Part shown: positions 25,194 to 33,373 of the stretch, one piece after another | Layout: each line of letters opens with the position of its first letter | Numbering within the stretch: position 1 is the stretch's first letter | Source of the DNA: Emcibacter sp. | GTDB lineage: Bacteria; Pseudomonadota; Alphaproteobacteria; Sphingomonadales; Emcibacteraceae | DNA: 35,665 nucleotides | Reading direction: 5' to 3' | Assembly (NCBI GenBank): GCA_021741205.1 | Contig: JAIOYI010000016.1 | Coordinates: forward strand, 1 to 35,665 | Notes under the pieces: generated by a model | The model's database searches: none | What the model was told of the DNA's origin: nothing | What the model saw: only the letters and a program-made list of their open reading frames with translations | Made by a program: the position numbers and the translations under genes

Positions 25194-27248
25194 ATGCCAT
25201 ACCGTTTAGGTGTTGATGTGGGTGGGACATTCACAGACCTGCTGCTGATCGAAGAAAATACGGGAGAAACATGGCGTAATAAAGTACCGAGCACCCCCCA
25301 TGATCCATCAATTGCCGTTATTAACGGAACAAAATCTATTTGTGAAAAAGCCAATATCTCCGCAACCGATATTCAACAATTTCTGCATGGCACAACCGTT
25401 GCCACCAATGCTGTTCTTGAGGGTAAAGGCGCAAAAACGGGACTTGTAGTCACAAAGGGTTATCGACAAATATTGCAGGTCGCACGCTCCTTGGTTCCAG
25501 GTGGACTTGCGGCATGGATCACATGGCCAAAGCCCGCACCGCTTGCCGCACTTGAGTGCACCGTAGAAATTGATGAACGTTTAAGTGCGGACGGTGACAT
25601 CATCACCCCGATTAATGAACAACAAACACGTTCCGCTTTGGAAAGACTTAAATTAGAAAATATAGAGGCTCTCACCATATGTTTAATGAATTCTTACGTG
25701 AACGGGCTTCATGAAATTAAGGTAGCCGAAATAGCCCGTGAAATTTTTCCCAATATTCCAGTTTCTATTAGTCATGAAATTCTTCCAGAGATGCAAGAAT
25801 ATGAAAGAGCCTTAACCACTGTCGCCAATTCTCTTGTTCGCCCTGTTATGGCAAAATATATATCGAATCTTCGCCTCAAGCTACGTGAACTTGGCATGAA
25901 AGGACGCATTAACCTATTGCGGTCCGATGGCGGATTAATCGGTTCAGAAAAAGCTGAGATTACGCCTGTCAATTTGCTCATGTCTGGACCAGCAGGCGGT
26001 GTCACAGGCGCCTTGTGGGTGGCGGAAAATACCAATATTAAAAATATTCTGACCCTTGATGTGGGAGGAACATCCACTGATGTTGCTCTGATTGAAAAAG
26101 GCGAGCCATTGCTTCGCAGAGAAACCTCAGTAGGTCATTTAACCGTGCGGGCCTCGTCCTTGGATGTAAAAACAGTGGGTGCTGGTGGGGGATCCATTGC
26201 CCATGTACCTGAATTAACAGGAGCCTTACGGGTTGGCCCCGAAAGTGCGGGAGCGGTTCCAGGTCCTGCATGTTATTCTAAGGGGGGTAAACTACCCACC
26301 GTAACTGATGCCCATGTTGTTTTGGGAAATCTACCAGAATCTTTACTGGGGGGTAGTTTCCATCTTGACCAAGAGGCCGCAAAAGAAGCCATAAAGACCA
26401 TTGCCGATGCCCTAAACGTCACCATCGAAGAAGCCGCCCAAGGCATTATCCATATTGCCAATGAGAATATGTATGGTGCCCTACGTTTGGTTTCTGTGCA
26501 GCAAGGATATGATCCTCGGGATTTTGCACTTATGGGATTTGGTGGTGCAGGATCGCTCCATTCCAATGCGGTAGGGAAATTAATGGGAAGCTATCCCGTT
26601 ATTGTGCCCGTTAGCCCAGGCGTATTATGTGCCGTGGGGGATGCAACAACACAAATGCGCTATGAACATGCCCGTTCCTTTAACCGCACCATAAGCAAAA
26701 CAGACAACAAAGAAATTACCCATTTACTGCATGAAATGCGTGAAGTGGTGATGACTGACCTTGAAGAAGAAGGTATTCCTCGTGAAAAACAAACCATAAA
26801 ATTTGAAGCAGGCGTAAGATATCGCGGCCAAGGATTTGAAGTGGATATCCCTCTAAATGACCAAAATTTTAAAGATGATACAGGACTGGATATATTAAAG
26901 GCCGATTTTGACAAGGAACATAATCGTCTCTTCACATTCAATTTGGATGTTGAGCATGAAATTGTCAATTTACGCGCCGTGGCCATCGCTCAAGGTGCTA
27001 AAATGCCTGCCATTGTCATCCCAAAAGGCGATGGCAACCCCGATCAAGCAATACTTCGCAAGCACACAATGTGGATAGAAGGACAATCTTTACCCGCAGC
27101 AATTTACGACCGATCCAAACTTGAGTCCGGCGATAAAATCCCTGGCCCCTGTGTCATTGTAGAAATGGATTCAACGGCGGTTATCTTACCTGATCATATT
27201 GGCACAGTTGACCGCTGCGGTAATATTTTAATCAACCCTACGTTATAA
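25194..27248 (+). CDS. HyuA-type ATP-dependent hydantoinase/oxoprolinase subunit A
   Basis: This 684-aa protein has the actin-like ATPase motif DVGGTFTD at 8-15, then LHGTTVATNAVLEGKGAKTG. The SGPAGGVTG ... LDVGGTSTD block, VGAGGGSIAH, GPESAGAVPGPACY and the late FGGAGSLHSNA follow. I chose ATG 25194 because AGAGGA lies six bases upstream and the family normally starts a few residues before DVGGTFTD; an in-frame ATG at 25179 would add five residues. It is 12 bases from its HyuB partner. No small CxxC subunit accompanies this pair, which fits an ATP-dependent cyclic amide hydrolase (hydantoin, N-methylhydantoin, lactam or oxoproline) rather than a carboxylase. An 84-base gap separates it from the lyase gene. 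Confidence 0.88.
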   Translation: MPYRLGVDVGGTFTDLLLIEENTGETWRNKVPSTPHDPSIAVINGTKSICEKANISATDIQQFLHGTTVATNAVLEGKGAKTGLVVTKGYRQILQVARSLVPGGLAAWITWPKPAPLAALECTVEIDERLSADGDIITPINEQQTRSALERLKLENIEALTICLMNSYVNGLHEIKVAEIAREIFPNIPVSISHEILPEMQEYERALTTVANSLVRPVMAKYISNLRLKLRELGMKGRINLLRSDGGLIGSEKAEITPVNLLMSGPAGGVTGALWVAENTNIKNILTLDVGGTSTDVALIEKGEPLLRRETSVGHLTVRASSLDVKTVGAGGGSIAHVPELTGALRVGPESAGAVPGPACYSKGGKLPTVTDAHVVLGNLPESLLGGSFHLDQEAAKEAIKTIADALNVTIEEAAQGIIHIANENMYGALRLVSVQQGYDPRDFALMGFGGAGSLHSNAVGKLMGSYPVIVPVSPGVLCAVGDATTQMRYEHARSFNRTISKTDNKEITHLLHEMREVVMTDLEEEGIPREKQTIKFEAGVRYRGQGFEVDIPLNDQNFKDDTGLDILKADFDKEHNRLFTFNLDVEHEIVNLRAVAIAQGAKMPAIVIPKGDGNPDQAILRKHTMWIEGQSLPAAIYDRSKLESGDKIPGPCVIVEMDSTAVILPDHIGTVDRCGNILINPTL

Positions 27249-27260
27249 AAGGAGGAAAAA

Positions 27261-29120
27261 ATGACTGCTCAGATAATACTTAATAACAACACTCCTTTTC
27301 AACAAGTTGATGTTGACACAATCACCCTAGACATTATTGAAAATGCCTTAAGGAACGCCCGTGAAGAAATGGACGCTACCTTATTCCGGACAGCCATGAG
27401 TCCTGGCATTCGCGAACAGGGGGATGCTTTCCCGCTGATTGCCGAACGTGAGGGAAAAATGATTGTTGGTCAATTTGGTAGCTTTATTGACGGCTTTCTT
27501 AAGGCTTACAACGGTACAATTGAAGAAGGCGATGTTTTTTGGCTTTCCGATCCTTACGCCTGTGATGGTGCCGTAAGCCATAATAATGATTGGCTCATCA
27601 TTCGACCCATTTTTAAAAATGGCCGTCTCGTTTCATGGGCCAGCATGTTTGGACATCAAACAGATATCGGCGGAAAGGTTCCAGGAAGTATGCCCACCGA
27701 TGCCACTAGTGTATTTGAAGAAGGCATTCGCATTCCCCCCGTGAAGCTTTATAAGAAAGACATTCTTCAGGAAGATCTGCTTAATCTGGTTCTGCATCAG
27801 GTGCGAATGCCAGAATGGTGCCGTGCTGACCTATATGCCATTATTGCTAGCTGCCGTGTCGCAGAAAAACGCATTTTAGAGATTTGTGATCGCTTTGGTG
27901 AAAATGAATATATCTCGGCCACGGACTATCTTTTAGCACGAAACAAACGGGCAATGGGTCATTTGATTAACAATGCTGTTGGTGAAGAAAAAGTCTATTT
28001 TGAAGATTTCGTCTGTGACGATGGCCGTGGATTTGGCCCTTATAAATTGAAATGCACCATGTGGCGGGAGGGTGAGAAAGTTATCCTCGATTTTAACGGA
28101 ACAGATCCCCAAGCGGCAGGATCAATCAATTTCTATTTAAACGAAAATATGCTGAAGATGTTCTTTGGCATCTATATGATAATGGTGTTTGATCCACAAG
28201 TTCTTATCAATGACGGCTTTTATGATTTGGTGGATGTGCGCATTCCCAAAGGGTCTCTTTTGAAACCCAATTTTCCGGCGGCCCTCTCCTGCCGTACCCA
28301 TGCTCTAGGTCGAATTTTCGACTTACTGGGTGCATTATTAGGCAAAAAACAACCCGAATTTATGTGTGCCGCAGGTTTCTCATCAAGCCCTCACCTCATG
28401 TTTTCAGGAACAGACAAAAAAACAGGCGAATGGTTCCAACTTTTCCAAATTGGTTTTGGCGGTATCCCTGGCCGGCCATTTGGTGACGGTGCAGATGGTC
28501 ATTCTTTGTGGCCTGGCTTCACAAATGTGCCGAATGAATTCCTTGAGCGGTATTTCCCAATGCGTATTACACACTATACATCACTTGCCGACAGTGGCGG
28601 GGCGGGCTTCTATCGTGGAGGAAATGGTATTTTGATGACATATGAATTCTTAAATTCGGGCGTAATCTCTATCCATGATGATCGTTGGTATACCCATCCG
28701 TGGGGGGTAAATGGTGGTGAGCCAGGCGCTAGATCACGCAAAATTTTAAGACGCAAAGATGGATCTAAGACAGTTTTACCCGCCAAATGCGACGGCGTAG
28801 AGGTTTTTACAGGTGATCAACTCGACTATATCACATGGGGCGGTGGTGGTTGGGGCAATCCACTCGAACGTGATAGCGAGCTTATTGCTCTTGAAGTAAA
28901 GCAAGGCTTGGTAACGGCGGCGGGTGCCTTTGAAAATTATGGCGTCAAAGTAGAAAATGATTATTCCGTTAATCAAAAAGAAACCCAAATGCGCCGTGTA
29001 GAAATGGCTAAGAACAGACCCGAAGGCATTTTTAATTTCGGCCCCGACATGCAAAGTTTGCGTGAAAATTGCCTGTCGGATACAGGGCTAGAAGCCCCAA
29101 CACCACCGCGTTGGTCGTAG
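27261..29120 (+). CDS. HyuB-type hydantoinase/oxoprolinase subunit B
   Basis: This 619-aa protein pairs with the HyuA-type subunit just upstream. Family marks are the N-terminal NALRNAREEMDATLFRTAMSP, VFWLSDPYACDGAVSHNND, SMFGHQTDIGGKVPGSM, the GIRIPPVKLY block and the C-terminal WGGGGWGNPLERD. It is shorter than the carboxylase-type HyuB on the minus strand (686 aa) and closer to stand-alone HyuB size. An ideal AGGAGG is placed five bases before the ATG. HyuA/HyuB open ring amides using ATP. The next gene encodes an amidase-type cysteine hydrolase, so the ring-opened product may be an N-carbamoyl or amide compound. Confidence 0.88.
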   Translation: MTAQIILNNNTPFQQVDVDTITLDIIENALRNAREEMDATLFRTAMSPGIREQGDAFPLIAEREGKMIVGQFGSFIDGFLKAYNGTIEEGDVFWLSDPYACDGAVSHNNDWLIIRPIFKNGRLVSWASMFGHQTDIGGKVPGSMPTDATSVFEEGIRIPPVKLYKKDILQEDLLNLVLHQVRMPEWCRADLYAIIASCRVAEKRILEICDRFGENEYISATDYLLARNKRAMGHLINNAVGEEKVYFEDFVCDDGRGFGPYKLKCTMWREGEKVILDFNGTDPQAAGSINFYLNENMLKMFFGIYMIMVFDPQVLINDGFYDLVDVRIPKGSLLKPNFPAALSCRTHALGRIFDLLGALLGKKQPEFMCAAGFSSSPHLMFSGTDKKTGEWFQLFQIGFGGIPGRPFGDGADGHSLWPGFTNVPNEFLERYFPMRITHYTSLADSGGAGFYRGGNGILMTYEFLNSGVISIHDDRWYTHPWGVNGGEPGARSRKILRRKDGSKTVLPAKCDGVEVFTGDQLDYITWGGGGWGNPLERDSELIALEVKQGLVTAAGAFENYGVKVENDYSVNQKETQMRRVEMAKNRPEGIFNFGPDMQSLRENCLSDTGLEAPTPPRWS

Positions 29121-29140
29121 GGAGGATAAGGAGCCTTGAT

Positions 29141-29725
29141 ATGGATCTAGAACGACACACCCTTAAATTAGGCGAAAAGCCTGCCCTTATTGTTGTTGAC
29201 GTTATTAACGGCTTCACCGATCCCGACTGTCCTCTTGGCATTGATTGCCCTGATGTTGTTGCAGCGAACTTAAAGTTATTAACGGCCTTTCGTAAGAAAG
29301 AGCGGCCTATTTTTTTTACAACTGTAGTGTATAGTTCGCAAGATCAAGCGCGCGTTTTTAGGGATAAGCTTCCCGCATTAAATACATTAACCCCTGAATC
29401 AATATGGATTAAAATTGACCCACGATTAAATAGACAATCCAATGAAATTATCATTGAAAAACAATGGGCAAGTGCATTTTTTCGCACAGATCTTGATAAT
29501 TATTTGCGCTCTTTCGGCGTAGATTCTCTTGTGATCACTGGCCTGACAACGTCGGGCTGTGTGCGTGCCACGGTTGTCGATGCTTTACAATATAATTATA
29601 AAGTAGTCGTCCCCCGTGAAGCCGTAGGCGACCGCAACCCATCCGCCCACCAAGCCAACCTTTTTGATATGCACAAAAAATATGCCGATGTTTTATCCCT
29701 TAAAGAAACGCTCACCCTATTATGA
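29141..29725 (+). CDS. Isochorismatase-fold cysteine hydrolase (N-carbamoylsarcosine amidase-like)
   Basis: This 194-aa enzyme has the catalytic triad of the family: D20 (PALIVVDVINGF), K107 (IIEKQWASAF) and C140 (GLTTSGCVRAT). A cis-peptide segment precedes the Cys (VITGLTTSGC). Relatives include N-carbamoylsarcosine amidase, nicotinamidase and biuret/ureidoacrylate hydrolases. I chose ATG 29141, because AAGGAG lies seven bases upstream and the family begins shortly before the first Asp. An earlier in-frame ATG at 29069 would overlap HyuB by 52 bases. Next to HyuAB, the natural guess is hydrolysis of the N-carbamoyl or amide product of ring opening, as in the creatinine/N-methylhydantoin route. 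The real substrate is unproven. Confidence 0.86.
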   Translation: MDLERHTLKLGEKPALIVVDVINGFTDPDCPLGIDCPDVVAANLKLLTAFRKKERPIFFTTVVYSSQDQARVFRDKLPALNTLTPESIWIKIDPRLNRQSNEIIIEKQWASAFFRTDLDNYLRSFGVDSLVITGLTTSGCVRATVVDALQYNYKVVVPREAVGDRNPSAHQANLFDMHKKYADVLSLKETLTLL

Positions 29726-29747
29726 ATACAAGCCAACGGAGGAAGAA

Positions 29748-32327
29748 ATGAAATACCCAAATATAACAATCTTATTATTATCAACGGCAAGCTGCCTTAC
29801 TATAGGAACTATGCCCGTAAAAGCCCAAGAAAAAACAACATTTACCATAGAAGAAGTTATTGTAACAGCCCGCCGCAAATCTGAAAATCTATCAGATGTA
29901 CCAGGAACCGTCACGGCTCTTACCCAAACGACTTTGGAAAGTGCGGGTGTTCAACGTGCAGAAGATTTTATTAAGCTTACGCCGGGGGTTTCCATGGTGA
30001 ATGCCGCTGAAGCCGGCGACACCCAAGTCAATATTCGTGGTATCAATGGTGCACGTGATGCCGAGAACAGCTTTGCCTATATCCTTGATGGGGTGCTATA
30101 TACCAATCCTGCAGCCTTTAACCGAGAATATACAGACCTTAGCCAGATTGAGGTATTTAAAGGTCCCCAAGGGGCTATTTATGGTCGCAATGCCGCAGCG
30201 GGTGCCATCATAGTTACAACAGAAAAACCCAACGGGGAAAGCCGGACAAAAGCCACGGCAAGCATTGCCGAAGATAACACATATCTTATCAAAGGTTCCA
30301 CAACGGGTACATTGGTTGAGGATAAATTGTTTTTCCGCCTTTCTGGTGATTATCGCAAAACAGATGGTTTTTATCGCAATAGTTTGCAAGGCAATTCTGC
30401 TATTGTTGATAAGTCCAAAAGCTATAACGTTAATGGACGTCTTGTTTGGGAGGCTAGCGAAGACCTCAGCATTGACATGAAAATGCGGTATGGGCAGGTC
30501 GATGCCACATCTATTATTTTCAACTCCACATTTAATCTTCCCGTATATGCCGAAGTCACTGACACACCTTCCGCTTTTCAGAATGTCAACGACTTTGACT
30601 TTCTTTTCCAAGCCAATGTGCCCTCTGATAATGATCAGAAGTCTTTCGAATTCTCAACCAAATTTGATTATGACCTAGGGGATATGATCTTAACCGGTTG
30701 GATGCTTTATAGTGATATTAAAAATAACTTGATGTCTGATGGCGCTTCTGCTGCCTTTGGTTTTTTTGCGAATGATGCCGCCTGCCAAGCGTCCGTATTA
30801 GAACAAAATGCTGCGGGAACACAACTTCTGCCACCCCAATTCATTGGAACATCGCCTGTAGGTATCTTATTTACGCCTGATTTCTCTGGTTCCTTCCTTG
30901 GCGCCTATACCCCCACAACATGTGACGGCATACAAGAACAGCTGCGCAATCAGAAGGATATAAGTGCCGAGCTTCGTCTCGCCTCCGATACGGATGAGCC
31001 ACTTCAGTGGATGGTTGGGGCATATTTCCTTAATATTGATCGTGAAGTTGGTGTTTCTGTTAATCGCGATAGCGGAAATCCTGTACAGCGCGGTCTATAT
31101 CATGCTAGTGGCCCAAATGCCACAGCATCCCTTACACATGACCAATTTGACAGCCGAGTATTTGCATTTTTTGGAGAAGTCCAATATGATGTGAATGAAG
31201 ATTTGCAGACATCTTTGGCATTACGTTATGATAATGAAAACCGCAAAGTATCAAGCTTAGTTCCTTTTAATGCGACACAGTCTGTTATTGATCTGAACTT
31301 TGATGGTATATTTAATGATCCCCTTAACCCAGGACTGAGCAGCCTCATCAATTCAACAGGCACACTTCCAGATAAAGAAAATACATTCTCCCAGTTAGAG
31401 CCTAAATTATCCGTCACCTATGATGCCACAGATGATTTGACACTTTTTGCCAGTTGGAGCGTTGGCTTCAAGGCGGGTGGCTTTAATAACTCTGGTTCTC
31501 AAGCCACAGTGGATATTTTTGTTAATGGCCTGATAGAGGGCGGCCTAGGCGGCACTCTTTTTGCAACGGAAATGGGCGTACCCCTTCCGGTGATCAAAGA
31601 TAATTACGAAAAAGAAACGTCCAATGCATTTGAGATTGGCTTTAAAGGTAATGCCTTAGATGGTCGGTTACAATTCAATGCCGCTGGTTACTATACAAGG
31701 GTATCTGACATGCAATTCTTTGAATTCATTGTTGGACCTTTTGGATTGCTTCGTGTTGTATCAAATATCGACCAAGTAGACATTTATGGCGCAGAGTTGG
31801 GTGCAATGGCTCATATCACCGAAAATTTCCGTATTTACGGTGGTGCAAACTTCGTCAATAGTGACATTAAGAAAAACAGCTCCCGTCCAGATACGGTGGG
31901 AAATAAATCACCATATACACCCGACTATACCTTGAATATCGGAGCGGATTTTGATTATCCGATCACAGATGTCGTATCTCTCTTTGGTCGTGTTGATGCT
32001 CAATTCACAGGGCAAACCTGGTTCCATACGGTACAAGAAGGGCAGCGTCCAACAATATTTATGCCATTGTTTGAGGTTAGCGTCTTTGGCCCTGCATCTG
32101 CTCCATTTGGTATTGCCGATTATTCCGTTGATCGCCGCAATGCATACCATACCGTAGATTTACGTCTTGGTGTTAAGGGAGAAAATTGGAGTTTAACTGC
32201 CTTTGCCACAAACCTGACCAATGAAAAATACCTTGAAGAGGTCATTCCGGCTCCTGAATTCGGTGGCACTTTCAACCATCCTGGTTCACGGCGTAGATTT
32301 GGAGTAGAAGCAAGCGTTGAATTTTAA
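29748..32327 (+). CDS. TonB-dependent outer-membrane receptor (linked to the HyuAB locus)
   Basis: This is an 859-aa receptor. It has a signal peptide (about 1-27, LLLSTASCLTIGTMPVKAQ), a TonB box (FTIEEVIVTARRKSENLSD) and a plug with FAYILDGVLY and SQIEVFKGPQGAIYGRNAAAG. The barrel ends ...VEASVEF with the terminal Phe. The start at 29748 follows GGAGG by five bases; an in-frame ATG at 29664 lies inside the amidase gene and precedes the signal peptide without reason. It is last gene of the plus-strand operon, 22 bases after the amidase and followed by a strong terminator, so it is probably co-induced to import the substrate. It is clearly different in length and sequence from the receptor at 4514-6883, so the two loci probably take up different compounds. 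Confidence 0.93.
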   Translation: MKYPNITILLLSTASCLTIGTMPVKAQEKTTFTIEEVIVTARRKSENLSDVPGTVTALTQTTLESAGVQRAEDFIKLTPGVSMVNAAEAGDTQVNIRGINGARDAENSFAYILDGVLYTNPAAFNREYTDLSQIEVFKGPQGAIYGRNAAAGAIIVTTEKPNGESRTKATASIAEDNTYLIKGSTTGTLVEDKLFFRLSGDYRKTDGFYRNSLQGNSAIVDKSKSYNVNGRLVWEASEDLSIDMKMRYGQVDATSIIFNSTFNLPVYAEVTDTPSAFQNVNDFDFLFQANVPSDNDQKSFEFSTKFDYDLGDMILTGWMLYSDIKNNLMSDGASAAFGFFANDAACQASVLEQNAAGTQLLPPQFIGTSPVGILFTPDFSGSFLGAYTPTTCDGIQEQLRNQKDISAELRLASDTDEPLQWMVGAYFLNIDREVGVSVNRDSGNPVQRGLYHASGPNATASLTHDQFDSRVFAFFGEVQYDVNEDLQTSLALRYDNENRKVSSLVPFNATQSVIDLNFDGIFNDPLNPGLSSLINSTGTLPDKENTFSQLEPKLSVTYDATDDLTLFASWSVGFKAGGFNNSGSQATVDIFVNGLIEGGLGGTLFATEMGVPLPVIKDNYEKETSNAFEIGFKGNALDGRLQFNAAGYYTRVSDMQFFEFIVGPFGLLRVVSNIDQVDIYGAELGAMAHITENFRIYGGANFVNSDIKKNSSRPDTVGNKSPYTPDYTLNIGADFDYPITDVVSLFGRVDAQFTGQTWFHTVQEGQRPTIFMPLFEVSVFGPASAPFGIADYSVDRRNAYHTVDLRLGVKGENWSLTAFATNLTNEKYLEEVIPAPEFGGTFNHPGSRRRFGVEASVEF

Positions 32328-32340
32328 ACGATAAAATACG

Positions 32341-32375
32341 ATGACGCGCCAAAGTTAGGCGCGTCATTTCTTCTC
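32341..32375 (+). terminator. Rho-independent terminator after the TonB receptor
   Basis: A perfect 10-pair stem ATGACGCGCC/GGCGCGTCAT (32341-32350 and 32358-32367) has a 7-base loop AAAGTTA and the T-rich tail TTTCTTCT. It begins 13 bases after the receptor stop codon. Confidence 0.88.
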
Positions 32376-32396
32376 AATATGTCTAGATCAAAACTT

Positions 32397-32424
32397 TTTA
32401 CACAAAGTCAGTAATCACTATAAT
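32397..32424 (+). promoter_or_regulatory. Predicted promoter of the GntR gene
   Basis: TTTACA (32397-32402), a 16-base spacer and a perfect TATAAT (32419-32424) lie about 28 bases before the start codon. No TTGTATACAA copy is present here, so autoregulation is not suggested. Confidence 0.55.
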
Positions 32425-32451
32425 AATAGAAATTTTATATGAATAGACAAT

Positions 32452-33105
32452 ATGATCATGAGTAAATCTGCTGACAAAGCCTATGCCATCATTCGAAAAG
32501 CCGTACTTGACGGACATTTCGCACCTGGTGATCATCTGAGAGAAGAACCTCTCGTCGAATTATGCGGAGTCTCACGCACCCCCGTTCGAGAAGCAATTAA
32601 AAGGTTGGCAAGTGAAAATTACGTCGTCATGAGACCCCATTTGGGAGGACATGTGACAAATTGGTCACCACAAGAAATAAATGACATTTTTAAACTTCGG
32701 GCACTTTCTGAAGGATTAGCCGCCCGCAGAGCGGCAGCTTTGATCACAGAAGATCAAATCGAAATATTAAAAACACAATATGAAATTATCAATAATATGT
32801 TGAAAAATGATGCTAAATTTAATGTGGAAACATTCATTGCGGCCAATAAAACATTCCACAACACCATACTTGACGCCACAAAAAGTGAAGTCATAAAACA
32901 ATCCGTTTCAAGATTGCTATCTCCACCAATAGTCTATCAAACCGCCAAAAATTATACCCCAGCGGATTTGTTACGCAGCAATGCTCACCATCTCGAACTT
33001 ATTGAGGCCTTAGAATCCCGTAATGGCGATTGGTGCGATGCCATCATGCAAACTCACATTCTTACTGCCTACCAACGGGTTAGCGTTGCAACGCAAAAGA
33101 AATAA
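32452..33105 (+). CDS. GntR-family transcriptional regulator (FCD subfamily)
   Basis: This 217-aa regulator has an N-terminal winged helix (about 8-70; PGDHLREEPLVELCGVSRTP then VREAIKRLASE, with wing RPHLGGHV). The all-helical FCD ligand domain (about 80-205) shows metal/ligand-site histidines in NKTFHNTIL, NAHHLELIEALE and MQTHIL. FCD regulators usually sense carboxylic acids. It is a separate transcription unit behind the operon terminator. The two TTGTATACAA palindromes at the CoA-transferase/lyase divergent promoter are the type of site this subfamily binds, making it the likely local repressor. ATG 32452 and ATG 32458 are both possible starts; neither has a strong ribosome site. Confidence 0.9.
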   Translation: MIMSKSADKAYAIIRKAVLDGHFAPGDHLREEPLVELCGVSRTPVREAIKRLASENYVVMRPHLGGHVTNWSPQEINDIFKLRALSEGLAARRAAALITEDQIEILKTQYEIINNMLKNDAKFNVETFIAANKTFHNTILDATKSEVIKQSVSRLLSPPIVYQTAKNYTPADLLRSNAHHLELIEALESRNGDWCDAIMQTHILTAYQRVSVATQKK

Positions 33106-33373
33106 ATCATATACAAGAAATTTTTAAATAGCTGGCTATATATTCAATTCACTCTGAGGTCATTGGTTACCTTTGTGATCCGCACAATCATATATTTTAC
33201 GGACAGTTTAGGAAATCAATCGACTCTAACCCCAAAATATTGCTCCTTCAACCAATGAATTATATCGTCTTGAAAGCTGTTGTGTGACAAAGCCACTCAG
33301 ACGAAGTTTAGCGTTATACGTTTCATGGATATTAACTTGTGCTGGGCATAATAGGAATGGTACAGTGTTTTTT
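33106..33373. other. Intergenic stretch, boundary of the catabolic locus
   Basis: 268 bases with no convincing gene, RNA or terminator. A short minus-strand frame ending near 33223 (..DIIHWLKEQYFGVRVD) could be a gene remnant but is only about 24 codons long. No tRNA or attachment repeat is visible. Confidence 0.4.

Noticed and set aside
29664..29747. Upstream ATG extension of the second TonB receptor
   Set aside because: It would place 28 residues before a clear signal peptide and overlap the amidase gene; the ATG at 29748 has a good ribosome site.
30096..30611. Antisense open frame of 171 codons within the second TonB receptor
   Set aside because: No ribosome site, no recognisable motif, and it lies wholly opposite a well-conserved gene; the same holds for an antisense frame at 15133-15558.
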